In this document: piece after piece, positions 49,059-57,434 of the stretch
How the letters are laid out: each line of letters begins with the position of its first letter
How positions within the stretch are numbered: the first letter of the stretch is position 1
Assembly: GCF_900290235.1 (NCBI RefSeq)
Contig: NZ_OLMK01000015.1
Span: 1 to 64,000 of the forward strand
Origin: Streptomyces sp. MA5143a
GTDB lineage: Bacteria > Actinomycetota > Actinomycetes > Streptomycetales > Streptomycetaceae
Direction: 5' to 3'
Length of the DNA stretch: 64,000 nucleotides
Position numbers and translations under genes: made by a program
The notes under the pieces: model-generated
Databases searched by the model: none
What the model was told of the DNA's origin: nothing
What the model saw: only the letters and a program-made list of their open reading frames with translations

Positions 49059-50276
49059 TCACTCCCCGGCCGGTGGGTGCTCCGTGGCGGTCCGCACATC
49101 GATCTCGCGCCAGAACCCGGCCCGGATGGCGTACCGGTCGTGCTCGTCGATCTGGTCGTCCTTGTGCGCGAGCAGCCCGAACCGCGCCGCGTACCGCAGC
49201 AGCTCCCCGTCCACGCGGTGCGGCACCCGCGGGTACATCGCCGACAGCTTCTGCACATGGGACGGGTCGGTCAGCCGGGAGATCCACCGCCGGGCGAACA
49301 CCTGTCCCACCTCGAAGGGGTCGCCGCCGACCGTGGTGATGTCCTCCTCCCGGTCGGCCCACCGCTGCTCCGCCGTGGTCAGCTGCGCCAGCGTCGGCAT
49401 CGCCGCCGCCTCCGGCGGCTCCGCCGAGGCAGCGGGCCGGTCCACCCACCCCTTGTCGGAGGACCAGCGCAGCGTGGCGGTCGCCGGGTGGTGCGCGGGG
49501 TGCGCGCCGGGTCCCCGCAGGGCGGCGAGGTCCTTCGGCGTCGGTACGCCCTTGGCCGCGGGCACCCGCTCGGCGGCGCCGTTGCGTCCCGCGGGGGCCT
49601 GTTCGGGCTCGGGGGCCGGTCGTTCCGCCGCGGCGAGGGCGGAGTCGGGCAGCGGCGCCGACAGGATCGCGGCGATCTCCGGTCGGGGCACGGGAGGCGG
49701 CGCGCAGACCCCTCCGAGGTCCTTCGCCCGTACGGCCTTGGTGATCCACGCACGGTCGAGGACGCGCCGCTCGTCGGCCTCGGCGACCAGGTCCTCGGAC
49801 TGGTTGTAGTCCCCGTCGGCGGCCTGCACCGCCCACAGGTGCACGGCGACGCCGTGCTCCTTGGCCGCCATCATGCCGGGCAGGAGATCCCCGTCGCCGG
49901 TGACGAGGACCACGTCGGAGCAGGCCCGGTTGCGGGCCAGCTCGGTCAGCTCGGCGTGCATGGCGGCGTCCACCCCCTTCTGCGCCCAGCGCCCGTCGCT
50001 GCGGGTCAGCGCGCCGAGCCGGACGGTCACCCGGGGCATCACGCGCAGCCTGCGGTGCTCGGGCTGCGGTACGCGGTCGGGGGCGCCGTCGAACCAGTAG
50101 ATGCGCAGCAGGGGGCGTTCGGTGTCGCCCTCGGCGCGTTCGCGCAGCCCCTGGATGAGGGACGTGTGGTCGACGGTGATGCGGGAGCGGGAGGGTTCCC
50201 CGGCGAGGAGGCTGGCGGCCGCGCCGAGCAGATACCCGGCGTCCACCAGGACGATGCAGCGGTCCACGCGATCCAC
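49059..50276 (-). CDS. NYN-domain (PIN-like) nuclease-like protein
   Basis: 402-405 residues. Residues 1-165 are a NYN domain of the PIN/FLAP nuclease superfamily, with the acidic metal site in IVLVDAGYLLG, WAQKGVDAAMHAELTEL and DVVLVTGDGDLLPGM. An Ala/Pro-rich linker (about 205-300) leads to a C-terminal winged-helix-like domain (MYPRVPHRVDGELLRYAARFGLLAH). It may cut RNA, by analogy with NYN proteins. GTG 50276 is at the edge of its ribosome site, so GTG 50267, 8 bp from AGAGG, is the better start. Confidence 0.87.
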   Translation of the reverse strand: MDRVDRCIVLVDAGYLLGAAASLLAGEPSRSRITVDHTSLIQGLRERAEGDTERPLLRIYWFDGAPDRVPQPEHRRLRVMPRVTVRLGALTRSDGRWAQKGVDAAMHAELTELARNRACSDVVLVTGDGDLLPGMMAAKEHGVAVHLWAVQAADGDYNQSEDLVAEADERRVLDRAWITKAVRAKDLGGVCAPPPVPRPEIAAILSAPLPDSALAAAERPAPEPEQAPAGRNGAAERVPAAKGVPTPKDLAALRGPGAHPAHHPATATLRWSSDKGWVDRPAASAEPPEAAAMPTLAQLTTAEQRWADREEDITTVGGDPFEVGQVFARRWISRLTDPSHVQKLSAMYPRVPHRVDGELLRYAARFGLLAHKDDQIDEHDRYAIRAGFWREIDVRTATEHPPAGE

Positions 50277-50510
50277 CCTCTTTCCGGGAGGTGTGCTTAG
50301 GGCTTCCTTCGAGTCTGCCCGACCTCGCGGAGGTTAACGGCCGGAACTGGATCATCGGCGTGGCGTATTCGCCGGTCGCGCCGCGCATCGCACCGCAGGT
50401 GGCGACAACGGTTGTCACGGACGGTGATTCCCCGACATGCGCGGCGTGTCGGGCTATGTGAATCTGGTCGCGGCCCTGGCCCCTAGATCACCCACAGGAG
50501 GCAGATCACC

Positions 50511-50675
50511 ATGGCCAAGAACAAGAAGCAGGACCGTAAGCAGCCCCAGTCCGAGCGTGGTCAGCGGGAGGTACAGCCGTCCTCCATGGAGTCGGGCGCC
50601 GACCAGCGTGTCGCCTCGGTGACCCCCGGCGACATGGCCCGCAAGGGCCGGCAGAAGCGCTTCGGCCACAACTGA
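50511..50675 (+). CDS. Small basic hydrophilic protein of 54 residues
   Basis: 54 residues starting MAKNKKQDRKQPQSERGQ and ending GRQKRFGHN. There is no hydrophobic segment; it is rich in Lys, Arg and Gln and probably disordered. ATG 50511 has a textbook AGGAGG site (50496-50501), and the stop is followed by a strong hairpin 37 bp later, so it has its own transcription unit. I recognise a similar small protein encoded near dnaE in other Streptomyces, but its function is not known. Confidence 0.8.
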   Translation: MAKNKKQDRKQPQSERGQREVQPSSMESGADQRVASVTPGDMARKGRQKRFGHN

Positions 50676-50711
50676 CATCCGCGTGACGGGCTGATCGCAG
50701 CCCCAAGGCAC

Positions 50712-50747
50712 CGAGGGGCGCATCCGGAACTCCGGATGCGCCCCTCG
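50712..50747. terminator. Long bidirectional terminator hairpin
   Basis: Perfect 16-17-bp stem (CGAGGGGCGCATCCGGA and its complement) closing a loop of 2-4 nt. It lies between the small basic protein gene and the convergent end of dnaE. Confidence 0.9.
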
Positions 50748-50780
50748 CGCGCTCACGCCCCTCGGTCCGCCGGGGCGGAC

Positions 50781-53700
50781 TCAGCCGGCCAGGCAGGACG
50801 GTCCGAGCAGTACCTTCAGGTCTCCGAAGAGGGCCGGGTCGGGTTTCACCCGGTGCCGGTCGAGGCGGAGCACCGTGGTCTTGGTGGGCCCCTGGAGCCG
50901 GATGCGCACCTCGCTCTCGCCCTTGTGGTGGGTGAGGATCTCGCCGAGCCGGCTGACCATGGGCGGGGTCACCCGGGTGGCGGGGATGGTGAGGATCACG
51001 GGCGCGTTGGTGCCCGCGTTGGACAGGTCGGGGACCTGGAGCTCCATCGCGACGAGCCGGGGGATGTCCTCGCGCTTGTCGAGGCGGCCCTTGACGAAGA
51101 CGACGGCGTCCTCGACGAGCTGGGTCGAGACGAGCTGGTAGGTTGCCGGGAAGAACATGCATTCGATGGAGCCGGCGAGGTCCTCGACGGTGGCGATGGC
51201 CCAGGCGTTGCCCTGCTTGGTCATCTTGCGCTGGAGGCCGGAGATGATGCCGCCGATGGTGACGACCGCGCCGTCCGCGTGCTCGCCGCCGGTGAGCTGG
51301 GCGATGCCCGCGTCGGCCTTGTCGGACAGCACGTGCTCCAGACCGAACAGCGGGTGGTCGGAGACATAGAGGCCGAGCATCTCCCGCTCCTGGGCGAGGA
51401 GGTAGGCCTTGTCCCACTCGTCGGTGGTGAACTCCACGTCGAGCCCGAAGCCCGGCTCGCTGCTGTCCTCCTCGCCCATGCCGCCGAAGAGGTCGAACTG
51501 GCCCTCGGCCTCCTTGCGCTTGACCGCGACCACGTTGTCGATCATCGAGTCGAAGTGCGCGGTGAGGCCCTTGCGGGTGTGTCCCATCGTGTCGAATGCC
51601 CCGGCCTTGATCAGCGACTCCGTGGTGCGCTTGTTGCAGGCCACCGCCTCGACCTTGTCGAGGTAGTCGGGGAAGGAGGCGTACTTCCCCTTGGCCTTGC
51701 GGCTGCGGATGATCGACTCGACCACGTTCGTACCGACGTTGCGCACGGCTTCGAGGCCGAAGAGGATCACGTCGTCGCCCTGGGCGGCGAAGTTGTGCTC
51801 CGACTCGTTGACGTTGGGCGGGAGCACCTTGATCTTCATGCGCCGGCACTCGTTGAGGTAGACCGCCGACTTGTCCTTGTCGTCCTTGACCGAGGTGAGC
51901 AGCGCGGCCATGTACTCGGCCGGGTAGTTGGCCTTGAGGTACGCCGTCCAGTAGGAGACCAGGCCGTACGCGGCGGAGTGGGCCTTGTTGAAGGCGTAGC
52001 CGGCGAAGGGGACCAGCACGTCCCACAGGGCCTGGATGGCCTCGTCGCTGTAACCGTTCTTCTGGGCGCCGGCCTGGAAGATGGTGAAGTTCTTCGCCAG
52101 TTCCTCGGGCTTCTTCTTGCCCATCACCCGGCGGAGGATGTCGGCCTCGCCGAGGGAGTACCCGGCGATGATCTGGGCGGCCTTCTGCACCTGCTCCTGG
52201 TAGACGATCAGGCCGTAGGTGACCGCGAGGACCTCCTGGAGCGGCTCCTCCAGCTCCTTGTGGATCGGGGTGATCTCCTGGCGGCCGTTCTTGCGCTCGG
52301 CGTAGTTGATGTGCGAGTTCATGCCCATCGGGCCGGGCCGGTACAGGGCCGAGACCGCGGAGATGTCCTCGAAGTTGTCGGGCTGCATCTGGCGGAGCAG
52401 GGAGCGCATGGGGCCGCCGTCGAACTGGAAGACGCCGAGGGTGTCACCGCGGCAGAGCAGTTCGAAGGTCTTGGGGTCGTCCAGGGGGAGCGAGAGCATC
52501 TCCAGGTCGATGCCCTTGTTGGCCTTCACCATCTTGATGGCGTCGTCCATGATCGTGAGGTTGCGCAGGCCCAGGAAGTCCATCTTCAGCAGGCCGAGCG
52601 ACTCGCACTGCGGGTAGTCCCACTGGGTGATGGTCACACCGTCGGTGTGCCGCACCCAGATCGGGGCGTGGTCGACGATGGGCTCGCTGGACATGATCAC
52701 GCCGGCCGCGTGCACACCCATCTGCCGGACCAGGCCCTCGACGCCCTTGGCGGTGTCGATGACCTTCTTCACGTCCGGTTCGTTCTCGTACATCGACCGG
52801 ATCTCACCGGCCTCGTTGTAGCGCGGGTGGGACGGGTCGGTGATGCCGTTGAGGTCGATGCCCTTGCCGAGGACGTCGGCGGGCATGGCCTTGGTGAGCC
52901 GGTCGCCCATCGCGTAGGGGTAGCCCAGGACGCGCGCGGAGTCCTTGATGGCGTTCTTCGCCTTGATCTTGCCGTAGGTGCCGATCATGGCGACCTTGTC
53001 GGCGCCGTACTTCTCGGTCACGTACCGGATCACCTCGACGCGCCTGCGCTCGTCGAAGTCGATGTCGACATCGGGCATGGAGATGCGCTCGGGGTTGAGG
53101 AACCGCTCGAAGATCAGACCGTGCGGGATCGGGTCGAGGTCGGTGATGCCCATGGCGTACGCGACGATCGAGCCGGCCGCGGAGCCACGGCCGGGGCCGA
53201 CCGCGATGCCCTGCTTCTTGGCCCACATGATGAAGTCGGCGACCACAAGGAAGTAGCCCGGGAAGCCCATCGAGATGATGGTGTCCATCTCGTACTCGAC
53301 CTGCTTCATGCGGTCTTCCGGGATGCCGTCCGGGAAGCGGCGGTGCATGCCGCGCATGGTCTCCTCGCGGAACCAGCTGACCTCCGTGTACCCCTCGGGG
53401 ATGTCGAACTTCGGCATCAGGTTCCGGGCCTCGAACATGCCCGTGGTGTCGATCTGCTCGGCGACCAGCAGAGTGTTCGCGCAGCCCTCCTGCCAGGCGT
53501 CCGAGGAGTCGATGGCGTACATCTCGTCCGTGGACTTCAGGTAGTAGCCGGTGCCGTCGAACTTGAAGCGGTCCGGGTCGGAGAGGTTCTTGCCGGTCTG
53601 GATGCACAGCAGGGCGTCGTGCGCGGTCGCCTCGTGGGCGTAGGTGTAGTGCGAGTCGTTGGTGACCAGCGGAGGGATGCCGAGCTTCTTGCCGATCTCC

Positions 53701-54320
53701 AGGAGGCCGTCGCGGACCCGGTGCTCGATCTCGATGCCGTGGTCCATCAGCTCCAGGAAGTACCGGTCCTTGCCGAAGATGTCCTGGTACTCGGCGGCCG
53801 ACTTCAGCGCCTCGTCGAACTGGCCGAGACGCAGCCGGGTCTGGAGCTCGCCGGAGGGGCAGCCCGTCGAGGCGATGAGCCCCTCGGACCACTGGGAGAT
53901 GGTCTCCTTGTCCATCCGGGGCCACTTCTGCAGCCAGCCCTCCGCGTACGCGTCCGAGGAGAGCTTGAACAGGTTGTGCAGGCCCGTCTTGTTCGCCGCC
54001 CAGATCGTCTTGTGCGTGTAACCACCCGAACCGGACACGTCGTCCCGCTTCTGGTGCGGCTGGCCCCACTGGATCTTCCGCTTGTTCCGCCGGGACTCGG
54101 GGGCGACATAGGCCTCGATGCCGATGATCGGGGTGATCCCGGCCTTCTTCGCGGTGTGGAAGAAGTCGTACGCGCCGTGGAGGTTGCCGTGGTCGGACAT
54201 CGCGATGTGGGTCATGCCCATCTCGTTGCACGCGTTGAACATGTCCTTGAGCCGCGCGGCACCGTCCAGCAGCGAGTACTGGGTGTGGACGTGCAGGTGC
54301 GTGAACGGCGGCTTTGACAC
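50781..54320 (-). CDS. dnaE: DNA polymerase III alpha subunit
   Basis: 1179 residues, the normal DnaE1 length. It is the replicative polymerase. The N-terminal PHP domain is FTHLHVHTQYSLLDGAARL; the polymerase Asp triad is in PDVDIDFDERRR near residue 417 with the palm around VGPGRGSAAGSIVAYAMGI. The tail has the helix-hairpin-helix region and an OB-fold with VVTIGGIISGLQRK. GTG 54320 has GGAGG 8 bp upstream, and VSKPPFTHLHVH is the conventional start; the frame is open far further upstream but that part is not homologous. An IS110-family element lies just upstream. Confidence 0.98.
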   Translation of the reverse strand: MSKPPFTHLHVHTQYSLLDGAARLKDMFNACNEMGMTHIAMSDHGNLHGAYDFFHTAKKAGITPIIGIEAYVAPESRRNKRKIQWGQPHQKRDDVSGSGGYTHKTIWAANKTGLHNLFKLSSDAYAEGWLQKWPRMDKETISQWSEGLIASTGCPSGELQTRLRLGQFDEALKSAAEYQDIFGKDRYFLELMDHGIEIEHRVRDGLLEIGKKLGIPPLVTNDSHYTYAHEATAHDALLCIQTGKNLSDPDRFKFDGTGYYLKSTDEMYAIDSSDAWQEGCANTLLVAEQIDTTGMFEARNLMPKFDIPEGYTEVSWFREETMRGMHRRFPDGIPEDRMKQVEYEMDTIISMGFPGYFLVVADFIMWAKKQGIAVGPGRGSAAGSIVAYAMGITDLDPIPHGLIFERFLNPERISMPDVDIDFDERRRVEVIRYVTEKYGADKVAMIGTYGKIKAKNAIKDSARVLGYPYAMGDRLTKAMPADVLGKGIDLNGITDPSHPRYNEAGEIRSMYENEPDVKKVIDTAKGVEGLVRQMGVHAAGVIMSSEPIVDHAPIWVRHTDGVTITQWDYPQCESLGLLKMDFLGLRNLTIMDDAIKMVKANKGIDLEMLSLPLDDPKTFELLCRGDTLGVFQFDGGPMRSLLRQMQPDNFEDISAVSALYRPGPMGMNSHINYAERKNGRQEITPIHKELEEPLQEVLAVTYGLIVYQEQVQKAAQIIAGYSLGEADILRRVMGKKKPEELAKNFTIFQAGAQKNGYSDEAIQALWDVLVPFAGYAFNKAHSAAYGLVSYWTAYLKANYPAEYMAALLTSVKDDKDKSAVYLNECRRMKIKVLPPNVNESEHNFAAQGDDVILFGLEAVRNVGTNVVESIIRSRKAKGKYASFPDYLDKVEAVACNKRTTESLIKAGAFDTMGHTRKGLTAHFDSMIDNVVAVKRKEAEGQFDLFGGMGEEDSSEPGFGLDVEFTTDEWDKAYLLAQEREMLGLYVSDHPLFGLEHVLSDKADAGIAQLTGGEHADGAVVTIGGIISGLQRKMTKQGNAWAIATVEDLAGSIECMFFPATYQLVSTQLVEDAVVFVKGRLDKREDIPRLVAMELQVPDLSNAGTNAPVILTIPATRVTPPMVSRLGEILTHHKGESEVRIRLQGPTKTTVLRLDRHRVKPDPALFGDLKVLLGPSCLAG

Positions 54321-54405
54321 GGCTTCGGCCTCCAGGGAGAACTGCGGACGGCAGGGCGACGACGGGTCCCCGACGGGCTGCGGACAGTCTGGGGGACAGC
54401 GTCGA

Positions 54406-54434
54406 AGTCTATGCCTCGGCACTGACATTGATAG
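54406..54434 (-). promoter_or_regulatory. Candidate dnaE promoter
   Basis: On the minus strand TAGACT (54406-54411), a perfect Streptomyces -10, lies 17 bp from CTATCA (54429-54434), which matches three of six -35 bases. The start would be near 54399, giving a leader of about 79 nt with GGAGG before the GTG. The -35 side may have been supplied by the inserted element. Confidence 0.5.
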
Positions 54435-54517
54435 TGGTACGCAGGTTCCGGTGGTCGTGACTCGGGCACTGACTGACGTCCTGCTGGGTTGTCCTCCCGT
54501 TGTTCTGTCCGGCTGCC

Positions 54518-54582
54518 GGGGCCTGTTCTCATGGCTTCGGCCGGGCGGAACATGACCTGATAGGAGCTTGGTCAGAAGCCCC
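54518..54582 (+). ncRNA. Candidate bridge-RNA core of the IS110 element
   Basis: The stretch can form a closing stem GGGGC (54518-54522)/GCCCC (54578-54582) around two hairpins. One has a GGC-TTCG-GCC tip (54533-54542). The other has stem TGACC/GGTCA (54553-54557 and 54570-54574) and the 12-nt loop TGATAGGAGCTT. The loop sequence ATAGGAGC recurs beyond the transposase stop, as expected for a guide loop that pairs with the element end. IS110 elements are known to encode a bridge RNA upstream of the transposase. Fold and function are inferred. Confidence 0.45.
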
Positions 54583-54645
54583 CTCAATGTCCTGTCTGCG
54601 CCACCCGGCCGACGCCTGCCTCCGGACTGGGAAGGCTTTACCAGC

Positions 54646-55860
54646 ATGGCAGCAGTGACGGCACAGGACACAGCCGATGAGATCGTGTGCGGTGGGGTCG
54701 ACTCTCACGCCGACACGGTTCACGTCGCGGTCATCAGCGACAACGGCGGTCACCTCGCGGACGCCGAGTTCGCCACCACCGCCGCGGGGTATGCCGCGGC
54801 GGTGGCCTTCCTGACCGCGCACGGCCACGTGATCGCGATCGGCGTGGAAGGCACCGCCTCCTACGGGGCGGGCTTCACCCGGGCCGCCCGCTCGGCGGGC
54901 CTTCACGTGGTGGAGGTCAACCGGCCCGACCGGGCCGAACGGCGCCGCATCGGCAAGTCCGATCCCATCGACGCCTACGCCGCTGCCCGGGCGGCCCTGT
55001 CCGGACGGGCCTCCGGCGCGCCCAAGGACGACACGGTCGCCGGGATACGTGCCCTGCACAACGCCGCCCGCTCCGCGGTCAAGGCCCGCACCGCGGCCCT
55101 GAACCAGATCGGCCACCTCCTCATCACCGCGCCCGAGGCCATCCGCGCCAAGTACGGCCGGCTGAAGGGAACGGACCGCACCGACACCCTGGCCCGGCTG
55201 CGGCCGGCCGGTGACGCGGTCCACACCGCGGTCCTGGCCGCGCTCAAAAGCCTCGCCCGGCGGGTCAAAGAGCTGACCGCCGAGCACGAGGCACTGACCC
55301 GGGCCCTGGACAGTGAGGTCACCGTCCACAACCCCGGCCTGCGGGCCGCCTACGGAGTCGGCCCCGACACCGCGGCCCAGCTGCTGGTCACTGCCGGGGG
55401 CAACCCTGAACGCATGCGGAGCGAAGCGTCCTTCGCCACCCTCTGCGGAGCCGCCCCGGTCCCCGCCTCCAGCGGCCGGACCAACCGCCACCGCCTCTCA
55501 CGCGGCGGCGACCGGCAGGCCAACGCGGCCCTCTACCGCATCGCCCTGGTCCGCATGTCCAGCGACTTGCGCACCCGCGAATACGTGGCGCGCCAGACCA
55601 CCGCGGGCCGGACGAAGAAGGAGATCATCCGGCTGTTGAAACGGGCCATCGCCCGGGAGATCTTCCGCTGCCTGACCACCACCGTCACCGTCCCCGGCAT
55701 CGCCGACCTGCGGCCCCTGAGACAGTCCAAGAACATCACGCTCACCGCGGCCGCCCGTCACCTCGGACTCTGGCCGACCGCCATCTCCACCCTCGAACGC
55801 GGCATCCGCCGAGACGACGACCTCGCCCACGCCTACCGCAACTGGCTCCAAGCCGCTTGA
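54646..55860 (+). CDS. IS110-family transposase with C-terminal HTH-like extension
   Basis: 404 residues. The N-terminal DEDD RuvC-like domain has Asp19 in GGVDSHADTVHVAV, Glu68 in GVEGTASYG, and Asp106 and Asp109 in KSDPIDAYAAARAAL. The C-terminal Tnp_20 domain has the Ser nucleophile in LCGAAPVPASSGRTNRHRLSRGGDRQANAALYRI (Ser275/276). All catalytic motifs are intact and the frame is unbroken, so it may be active. Residues 355-404 (RQSKNITLTAAARHLGLWPTAISTLERGI...) add an XRE-type helix-turn-helix not present in typical IS110 enzymes. ATG 54646 has GGGAAGG 10 bp upstream. Confidence 0.93.
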   Translation: MAAVTAQDTADEIVCGGVDSHADTVHVAVISDNGGHLADAEFATTAAGYAAAVAFLTAHGHVIAIGVEGTASYGAGFTRAARSAGLHVVEVNRPDRAERRRIGKSDPIDAYAAARAALSGRASGAPKDDTVAGIRALHNAARSAVKARTAALNQIGHLLITAPEAIRAKYGRLKGTDRTDTLARLRPAGDAVHTAVLAALKSLARRVKELTAEHEALTRALDSEVTVHNPGLRAAYGVGPDTAAQLLVTAGGNPERMRSEASFATLCGAAPVPASSGRTNRHRLSRGGDRQANAALYRIALVRMSSDLRTREYVARQTTAGRTKKEIIRLLKRAIAREIFRCLTTTVTVPGIADLRPLRQSKNITLTAAARHLGLWPTAISTLERGIRRDDDLAHAYRNWLQAA

Positions 55861-55999
55861 CAGGCAATAGGAGCATCACCGTGAGGGCTCTCCCCCGTAC
55901 CTTTCGTGAAGGAGTCGCGGGCACTCCCGCGCACCCCCGGACGTTGCCCAGGGGACGGACCAGCCGTCCCATTCGTCATGTACCAGGAGGCACCCAGCG

Positions 56000-57349
56000 A
56001 TGTCGGTTCCGCAGCTCAACGACGAGCGACGCGGCGAGGAGATCCTCGCCGTCTTCGACACCGCCTTCGGACGGCTCCTGGCCGCCGACCCGGCCGCGTT
56101 CCGCGTGAAGTTCCGGAAGATGGCGGCCTCGGCCTTCGCGTTCTACCGGGGTACGGCGTGCCTCTTCTACCACGACCTGAGCGAGGCGACCTCCGCGTGG
56201 GGCGGCGGGGACGGGGACTCCGGTCCCTACCTGGACGAGCGCACCTCGCGCGTGTGGATCCACGGCGACCTGCACGCGGAGAACTTCGGCACGTACATGG
56301 ACTCCACGGGCCGTCTGATCTTCAACGTGAACGACTTCGACGAGGCCTATGTCGGCCCCTTCACCTGGGACCTGAAGCGCTTCGCCGCCTCGGTGGCGCT
56401 CATCGGGTACGCGAAGGCGCTCGGCGACGAGCAGATCACGGACCTGGTGAACGTGTACGCGGCCGCCTACCGCGAGCGGATCCACGCGGTCGCGGCGGGC
56501 GCCAAGCGGGACGAGGTGCCGCCGTTCACCCTGGACACCGCGCAGGGCCCGCTGCTCGGGGCGCTGCGCGACGCGCGTTCGCTGACGCGTTTCGGGCTGC
56601 TCGACTCGATGACCGAGATCCGTGACTTCGAGCGCCGTTTCGCACCCGGCGGCGGCTCCATCGAGCTGGACGCGGCCACGCGCTACAAGGTGCTGGCGGC
56701 CTTCGACGGCTATCTGGAGACGCTCCCGGAGTCCTCCCTGACCCGCCCCGACTCGTACCGGGTGAAGGACGTCGTGGGCCGCCGCGGCATCGGCATCGGC
56801 TCGGCGGGGCTGCCGTCGTACAACATCCTGCTGGAGGGCGCCACCGACGCCCTGGAGAACGATGTGGTGATCTACATCAAGCAGGCCCAGACCCCGGCCG
56901 TCTCCCGGCACATCACCGACGAGCGCATCCAGGACTACTTCCAGCACGAGGGCCACCGCACGGTGATCTCCCAGCGTGCCCTCCAGGCACACGCCGACCC
57001 GTGGCTCGGCTGGACCGAACTGGACGGCGCGGGCCAGCTGGTCGCCGAGGTGTCGCCGTACGCGGTGGACCTGGACTGGGGCGACATCGACGACCCGGAG
57101 GAGATCGCGGCGGTCGTCGCCGACCTCGGCCGGGCCACGGCGACGATGCACGCGGCGGCGGACGACCTCTCCGGCCAGTCCCTGGTGCCGTTCTCCACGG
57201 AGCGGGCCATCGACGCGGCGATCGCCGCCGACGAGCCGGGCTTCGCGCCCCTGCTGGTGGACTTCGCCCACCGCTACGGCGCACGCGCGCGTACGGACCA
57301 CCAGATCTTCGTGGACCTCTTCCGCAACGGCCGGATCCCGGGCCTGTGA
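56000..57349 (+). CDS. DUF2252 kinase-fold protein
   Basis: 449 residues. DUF2252 proteins resemble aminoglycoside-phosphotransferase/protein-kinase folds. The catalytic loop is HGDLHAEN (88-95), followed by the metal motif NDFDEAYVGPFTWDLKR (111-127). Substrate-side sequence DRHIT...YFQHEGHRTVISQRALQAHADPWLGWTEL is also conserved. No Gly-rich nucleotide loop is obvious at the N-terminus, and the substrate is unknown. ATG 56000 is preceded by AGGAGGC. Single gene with its own terminator 17 bp after the stop. Confidence 0.88.
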   Translation: MSVPQLNDERRGEEILAVFDTAFGRLLAADPAAFRVKFRKMAASAFAFYRGTACLFYHDLSEATSAWGGGDGDSGPYLDERTSRVWIHGDLHAENFGTYMDSTGRLIFNVNDFDEAYVGPFTWDLKRFAASVALIGYAKALGDEQITDLVNVYAAAYRERIHAVAAGAKRDEVPPFTLDTAQGPLLGALRDARSLTRFGLLDSMTEIRDFERRFAPGGGSIELDAATRYKVLAAFDGYLETLPESSLTRPDSYRVKDVVGRRGIGIGSAGLPSYNILLEGATDALENDVVIYIKQAQTPAVSRHITDERIQDYFQHEGHRTVISQRALQAHADPWLGWTELDGAGQLVAEVSPYAVDLDWGDIDDPEEIAAVVADLGRATATMHAAADDLSGQSLVPFSTERAIDAAIAADEPGFAPLLVDFAHRYGARARTDHQIFVDLFRNGRIPGL

Positions 57350-57365
57350 CCGGCCGGATCCCGCG

Positions 57366-57409
57366 CCCGTAAGGGAGTGCACAGCCGTCCTTTAGGGCTC
57401 CCTTACGGG
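57366..57409. terminator. DUF2252 terminator hairpin
   Basis: Perfect 12-bp stem CCCGTAAGGGAG/CTCCCTTACGGG with a 20-nt loop, 17 bp after the DUF2252 stop. Confidence 0.75.
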
Positions 57410-57434
57410 GGTCCGTGGGACACTCTCCAGCGGT

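Larger units (their letters stand above)
54321..54645. other. dnaE upstream region with IS110 5' end
   Basis: 325 bases. The left third (to about 54435) holds the dnaE ribosome site and promoter. The rest to 54645 is the non-coding 5' end of the IS110 element, with structured RNA potential (see separate entries). The boundary between chromosome and element could not be fixed, because IS110 elements lack inverted repeats. Confidence 0.6.
54430..55880 (+). mobile_element. IS110-family insertion sequence
   Basis: The element consists of a non-coding 5' end, one transposase gene (54646-55860) and a short 3' end. The ends are approximate: IS110 elements do not have terminal inverted repeats and may insert without duplication. 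ATAGGAGC occurs both in the 5' end (54560-54567) and just after the transposase stop (55867-55874). It stands between dnaE and a DUF2252 gene. Confidence 0.7.

Noticed and set aside
50736..54317. 1193-residue open frame antisense to dnaE
   Set aside because: Same reason: a mirror of dnaE codon bias, with no domain and no ribosome site.
54646..55860. Transposase as a broken remnant
   Set aside because: All IS110 catalytic motifs and the reading frame are intact, so there is no sign of decay.
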